From assembly GCA_963965975.1 (NCBI GenBank), contig OZ014421.1, forward strand, positions 7,183,413 to 7,247,412: DNA of 64,000 nucleotides, given 5' to 3'. The position numbers and the translations under genes were made by a program. Shown in pieces: positions 58,701-64,000 of the stretch. Position 1 is the first letter of the stretch; every line of letters starts with the position of its first letter. The stretch comes from Xestospongia bergquistia (lineage: Eukaryota > Porifera > Demospongiae > Haplosclerida > Petrosiidae). A model generated the notes under the pieces. The model saw nothing but the letters and a program-made list of their open reading frames with translations. It searched no databases and had not been told where the DNA came from.

Positions 58701-61700
58701 ATAACGTAGGAAATAAGGGGTTAAATTTCAAAAAATTTTTAGCACCAAAAAAAAAAAATTACGAATTAAATTTTTCTAAACTTTTTGGGTGACTAAGAAG
58801 TTAAAATACGCGTATTTCTGGCGCCAAATAACGTAGGAAATAAATGGTTAAATTAAAAAAAATTTTTAGCTCCAAAAAACTTAGAAATTATGACTTAAAT
58901 TTTTAAAAACTTTTTGGGTGTTAAGGGGTTAAAATAAGCGTATTTCTGTCGCCAAAAAACGTAGGAAATAAAAGGTTAAATTTAAAAAAAATTTTGGCGC
59001 CAAAAAAATAGAAATTATGATTTAAATTTTTCTAAACTTTTTGGGTGACTAAGGGATTAAAATACGCGTATTTCTGGCGCCAAATAACGTAGGAAATAAA
59101 GGGTTAAATTAAAAAAAAATTATACGCGGAAAAAAACTTACAAATTATGACTTAAATTTTTAAAAACTTTTTAGGTGAATAAGGGGTTAAAATACGCGTA
59201 TTTTTGGCGCAAAAAACGTAGAAAATAAAGGTTTAAATTTAAAAAATTTTTTGCGCCAAAAAACTTAGAAATTTTGACTTAAACTTTTCTAAACTTTTTT
59301 GGTGACTAAAGGGTTAAAATACGCGTATTTCTTGCTCTTAATAACGTAGGAAATAAAGGGTTAAATGAAAAAAAAATTTTTGGCACCAAAAAACTTAGAA
59401 ATTATGACTTAAATTTTTAAAAACTTTTTGGGTGACTAAGGCGTTGAAACACGCGTATTACTGGCGCCAAATAACGTAGGAAATAAGGTTAAATTTTAAA
59501 AAATTTTGGCGCCAAAAAAATTAGAAGTTATGACTTAAATTTTTGTAAACTTTTTGGTGACTAAGGGGTTAAAAGACGCGTATTTTTGGCGCTAAATAAC
59601 GTAGGAAAAAAGGGTTAAATGCAAAAAAATTTTTGGCGGCAAAAAAATTAGAAATTATGACTTAAATTTTCTAAACTTTTTGGGTGACTAAGGCGTTGAA
59701 ACACGCATATTACTGGCGCCAAATAACGTAGGAAATAAGGTTAAATTTTAAAAAATTTTTGGCGACAAAAAACTTTGAAGTTATGACTTAAATTTTTGTA
59801 AACTTTTTGGGTGACTAAGGGGTTAAAAGACGCGTAGTTATGGCGCTAAATAACGTAGGAAAAAAGGGTTAAATTAAAAAAAATTATTGGCTTCAAAAAA
59901 ATTAGAAATTATGACTTAAATTTTACTAAACTTTTTGGGTGACTAATGGGTTAAAATACGTGTATGTCTGGCGTCAAATAACGTAAGAAATAAAGGTTTA
60001 AATTTAAAAAAATTTTTGGCTCCAAAAAAAAAGAAATTATGACTTAAAATTTTCTAAACTTTTTGGGTGACTAAGGGGTTAAAATAGGTGTATTTCTGTC
60101 GCCAAATAACGTAGGAAATAAAGGTTTAAATTTAAAAAAAATTTTGGCTCCAAAAAAAAAGAAATTATGACTTAAAATTTTCTAAACTTTTTGTGTGACT
60201 AAGGGGTTAAAATAGGCGTATATCTGTCGCCAAATAATGTAGGAAATAAAGGGTTAAATTTAAAAAAATTTTTGGCTCCAAAAAACTTAGAAGTTATGAC
60301 TTACATTTTTCTAAAATTTTTGGGTGTCTGAGGGGTTAAAATACGCGTATTTCGGGCGCAAATAACGTAGGAAATAAAGGGTTAAATTTTAAAAAAATTT
60401 TGGCGCCAAAAAACTTAGAATTTATGACTTAAATTTTTCTAAACTTTTGTGGTGACTAAGGGGTTAAATTACGCGTATTTCTGTCGCAAAATAACGTAGG
60501 AAATAAAGGGTTAAATTAAAAATTTTTGCGCCAAAAAAAGAAATTATCACTTAAAATTTTCTAAAGTTTTTGGGTGACTAAGGGGTTAAAATACGCGTAA
60601 TATTGGTGCCAAATAACGTGGAAATAAAGGGTTAAATTTAAAAAAATTTTTGGCCAAAAAACTTTGAAATTATGACTTAAATTATTCTAAACTTTTTGGG
60701 TGACTAAGGGGTTAAAAGACGCGTATTTCTGGCGCCAAATAACGTTGGAAATAAAGGGTTAAATTTAAAAAAAATTTTGGCACAAAAAACTTTGAAATTA
60801 TGACTTAAATTTTTGTAACCTTTTTGGGTGACTAAGAGGTTAAAATAAGCGTATTTTTGGCGCCAAATAACGTAGGAAATAAAGGGTTAAATTTTGAAAA
60901 ATTTTTGGCTCCAAAACAAAACTTTATGGGTGACTTAGGGGTTAATATACGTGTATTTATGGCGCCAAATAACGTAGGAAAGAAAGGGTTTAATTAAAAA
61001 AGTTTTTGGCACCAAAAAAAAAATTGTCTTAAATTTTTCTAAACTTTTTGGGTTACTAAGGGGTTTAAATACGCGTATTTATGGCGCCAAATAACGTATG
61101 AAATGAAGGGTTAAATTTAAAAAAAATTTTGGCTGCAAAAAAAAAAAAATTATGACTTAAAATTTTCTAAACTTTTTTGGTGACTAAGGGGTTAAAATAC
61201 GTGTATTTCTGGCGCCAAAAAACGTAGGAAATAAAGGGTTTAATTAAAAAAAATTTTTGGCACCAAAAAACTTAAAAATTATGAATTAAATTTTTCTAAA
61301 CTTTTTGGGTGACTAAGTGGTTAAAAAACGCGTTTTTTCTGGCGCAAAATAACGTAGGAAATAAAGGGTTAAATTTTAAATAATTTTTGTTGGCAAAAAA
61401 CTTAGTAATTATGACTTAAATTTTTCTAAACTTTTTGGGTGACTAAGGGGTTAAAATACGCGTATTTCTTGCGCCAAATAACGTAGGAAATAAAGGGTTA
61501 AAGTTAAAAAAATTTTTGGCGCCAAAAAACTTAAAAATTATGACTTAAATTTTTCTAAACTTTTCGAGTGACTAAGGGGTTAAAATATGCGTATTTCTGG
61601 CGCCAAATAAAGTAGAAAATAAAGGATTAAATTAAAAAAAAATTTTTGGCGACAAAAAACTTTGAAATTTTGACTTAAATTTTTCTAATCTTTTTGGGTG

Positions 61701-63056
61701 ACTAAGTGGTTAAAATACGCGTATTTCTGTCGCCAAATAACGTAGGAAATAAAGGGTTAAATTAAAAAAAATTTTTGGCGCAAAAAAAGAAATATGACTT
61801 AAATTTTTCTAAACTTTTTGGGTGACTAAGGGGTTAAAGTACGCGTATTTCTGGCGCCAAATAACGTAGAAAATAAAGTTTTTATTTTAAATAAATTTTT
61901 GGCACCAAAAAAATTAGAAATTATGACTGAAATTTTTATAAACTTTTTGGGTGACTAAGGGGTTAAAATACGCGTATTTTTGGCGCCAAATAACGTTGGA
62001 AATAAAGGGTTAAATAAAAAAAAAATTTTTGGGCTCAAAAAACTGAGAAATTATAACTTAAATTTTTCTAAACTTTTTGGGTGACTATGTGGTTAAAATA
62101 CGCTTTTTTTCTTGCGCGAAATAAAGTAGGAATTAAAGGGTTAATTTTAAAAGATTTTTGGCGCCAAAAAACTTAGAAAGTATGACTTAAATTTTTCTAA
62201 ACTTTTTGGGTGACTAAGGGGTTAAAATACGCGTATTTCTTGCGCCAAATAACGTAGGAAATAAAGGGTTATATTTAAAAAAATTTTTGTCACTAAAAAA
62301 CTTAGAAATTATAATTTAAATTTTTCTAAACTTTTTGGGTGACTAAAAGGTTAAAATACATGTATTTCTGGCGTGAAATAACGGAAATAGTGTTAAATTT
62401 AAAAAAATTTTTGGCGCCAAAAAAAACTTAGAAATTATGACTTAAATTTTATTAAACTTTTTGGGGGACTAAGGGGTTAAAATACGAGTATTTCTAGCGC
62501 CTAATAACGTAGGAAATAAAGGGTTAAATTTAAAAAAAAATTTGGCGCCCTAAAACTTAGAAATTATGACTTAAATTTTTCTAAACTTTTTGGATGACTA
62601 AGGGGTTAAAATACGCGTATTTCTTGCGCCAAATAACTTAAGAAAAAAAGGTTAAATTTAAAAAATTTTTGGCTTCAAAAAAGTTAGAAATCATGACTTA
62701 AATTTTTCTAAACTTTTGGGGTGACTAAGGGGTTAAAATATGCGTATTTCTGGCGCCAAATAACGTATGAAATAAAGGGTTAAATTTAAAAAATTTTTGG
62801 CGCCAAAAAAATTAGAAATTATGATTTAAACTTTTAGGGTGACTAAGGGGTTAAAATACGCGTATTTCTGGCTTCAAATAACGTAGGAAATAAAGGGTTA
62901 AATTTGAAAAATTTTTAGCGCCAAAAAACTTAGAAATTATGACTTCAATTTTTCCAAACTTTTAGGGTGACTTAGATGTTAAAATACGCGTATTTCTGGC
63001 GCCAAATAACGTAGGAAATAAGGGGTTAAATTTAAAAAATATAAGGCGCCAAAAAA
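55717..63056. repeat. Satellite array, right part (monomer about 129 bp)
   Basis: Continues the array of 49850-54801 in the same orientation, with about 57 monomers by length. All copies keep the TACGCGTA palindrome and the two GGCGCC blocks in most cases. Differences are mainly point changes, A-run and T-run length, and a few short deletions. It runs directly into telomere-like repeats at 63057 with no spacer. Confidence 0.95.
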
Positions 63057-64000
63057 CTTAAACCCTAATGCTTATGCCCTAAAGCCTAAACCCTTAACCC
63101 TAAACCCCTAAACCCAAAAAATAAAATCCTAAACCCTAAACCCTAAACCCCAAACCCTAAACCCTAAACCCTAAACCCAATGACCTAAATCCTAAACCCA
63201 AAACCCTATGGCCTAAACACTAAACTCTAAACCTTAATCCCTATTCTCTAAACCCTAAACCCTAAAAACTAAATCCTAATCCTTAACCCTCTCAAACCTA
63301 ACCATAAACACTAGACCCTAAACTCTAAACCCTGTGCCCTAAAGACTAAACCCTAAATCCTAATCCATATGCCGTAAAACTTAAAATGTAAACCCTAAAA
63401 CCTAGACTCTATGTCCTAAACTCCAAACCCTAAGCCCTAAGCACTAAAGCCTATGCCGAAAACATTAAATCCTAAAACCTAATCCATATGCCGTAAAGCC
63501 TAAACCCTAATTCCTTATCCTAAACCCTAAACCTTAAACCCTGTGCCCTAAACACTAAACGCTAAAAACTAATATATGCTGTAACCCTTAAACGGTATAC
63601 CCTAAACCCTAAACCCTAAACTCTATGTCCTAAACGCTAAACTCTAAACCCTAACCCAAAAACCCTAAACCTTATGAGCAAAACACAAAAACCTTAACCC
63701 TATTCTCTATGCTGTAAACCCTAAACACTAAACCCTAATCCATATGACGTAAACCCTAAACTGTAATCTCTTATCTAAACCCTAAACCTTAAACCCTGAG
63801 CCCTAAACACTAAAACCCAAACACTGATATATTCTGTCAACTTTAAACCGTAAACCCTAAATACTAAACCCTATACTCTATGTCCTAATCTTTAAACTCT
63901 AAACCCTTAACCCCAAATCCTAAACCCTACGACCAAAACGCAAAAACCTAAACCGTAATCTCTATCTGTAAATTCTAAACCCTAAATCCTAAACCCTCAT
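63057..64000. repeat. Degenerate CCCTAAA heptamer (telomere-like) tract
   Basis: About 940 bp of imperfect heptamers, best preserved at about 63124-63175 where CCCTAAA repeats several times in register. Common variants are CCCTATG, CCCTAAT, ACCTAAA and CACTAAA, plus interspersed 'CATATGCCGTAAA' blocks at intervals (63366, 63486, 63751). The C-rich strand runs left to right, which is the orientation of a left chromosome end. It continues past the window. A seven-base unit differs from the usual animal hexamer TTAGGG. Confidence 0.85.

Noticed and set aside
49850..63056. CRISPR-like regular repeats
   Set aside because: Copies are contiguous with no unique spacers, the monomer is 129 bp, and the genome is eukaryotic. 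This is a satellite.
63057..64000. True telomere closing the chromosome at the right end
   Set aside because: The strand polarity is opposite and the repeats are degenerate up to the last base.

Overview
The window is nuclear DNA from an animal. It is AT-rich and gene-dense, with many introns of only about 40-80 bp. The gene set is metazoan: SH3-containing alpha-spectrin, PH-PTB docking adaptors, an RGS protein, a p67phox-like subunit and MORN5. Early-branching animals with compact AT-rich genomes, above all demosponges such as Amphimedon, fit best. That assignment is inference from gene content and intron size. No bacterial, organellar or viral gene was recognised.

Layout. Positions 1-46470 are the gene-rich part, about 19 genes with very little space between them. 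In order: end of a sperm-type Na+/H+ exchanger (+), PH-PTB adaptor A (-), GAPVD1 (+), RGS protein (-), C2-PDZ-DH-PH protein (-), PH-PTB adaptor B (+), TXNL4B (-), DSN1-like (+), four intronless paralogues of an unrecognised family with MGxC N-termini (-,-,-,+), alpha-spectrin (-), TUBGCP5 (-), MRPS2 (+), R3HDM4-like (-), NOM1 (+), MORN5 (-), p67phox/NOXA1-like (+) and a prefoldin-5 copy with two reading-frame breaks (+). Genes mostly alternate in strand. Head-to-head pairs have start codons 47-340 bp apart. Tail-to-tail pairs have stop codons 6-190 bp apart, and one convergent pair overlaps in coding sequence.

Positions 46473-49850 are gene-poor, with exon-like segments lacking a clear reading frame, a 653-bp element with 48-bp inverted ends, and dispersed short repeats. 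Positions 49850-63056 are a satellite array with a monomer of about 129 bp (roughly 90-95 copies by length). It is interrupted by a locally duplicated block (50700-51604) and a 911-bp piggyBac-like element inserted precisely at a TTAA (54806-55716). From 63057 to the end the satellite passes into degenerate CCCTAAA heptamers, in the orientation opposite to that expected for a chromosome end on the right.

Functionally, several neighbours belong to cortical and signalling biology: PTB adaptors, Rab5/Ras regulation by GAPVD1, G-protein and Rho control by RGS and DH-PH proteins, the spectrin skeleton, and NADPH-oxidase activation. Others are housekeeping: TXNL4B (splicing), a DSN1-like protein (kinetochore), TUBGCP5 (microtubule nucleation), MRPS2 (mitoribosome), NOM1 (nucleolus) and prefoldin. 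The least explained parts are the MGxC family cluster, the possible C2-PDZ-DH-PH-RGS fusion and the satellite/telomere-like region.
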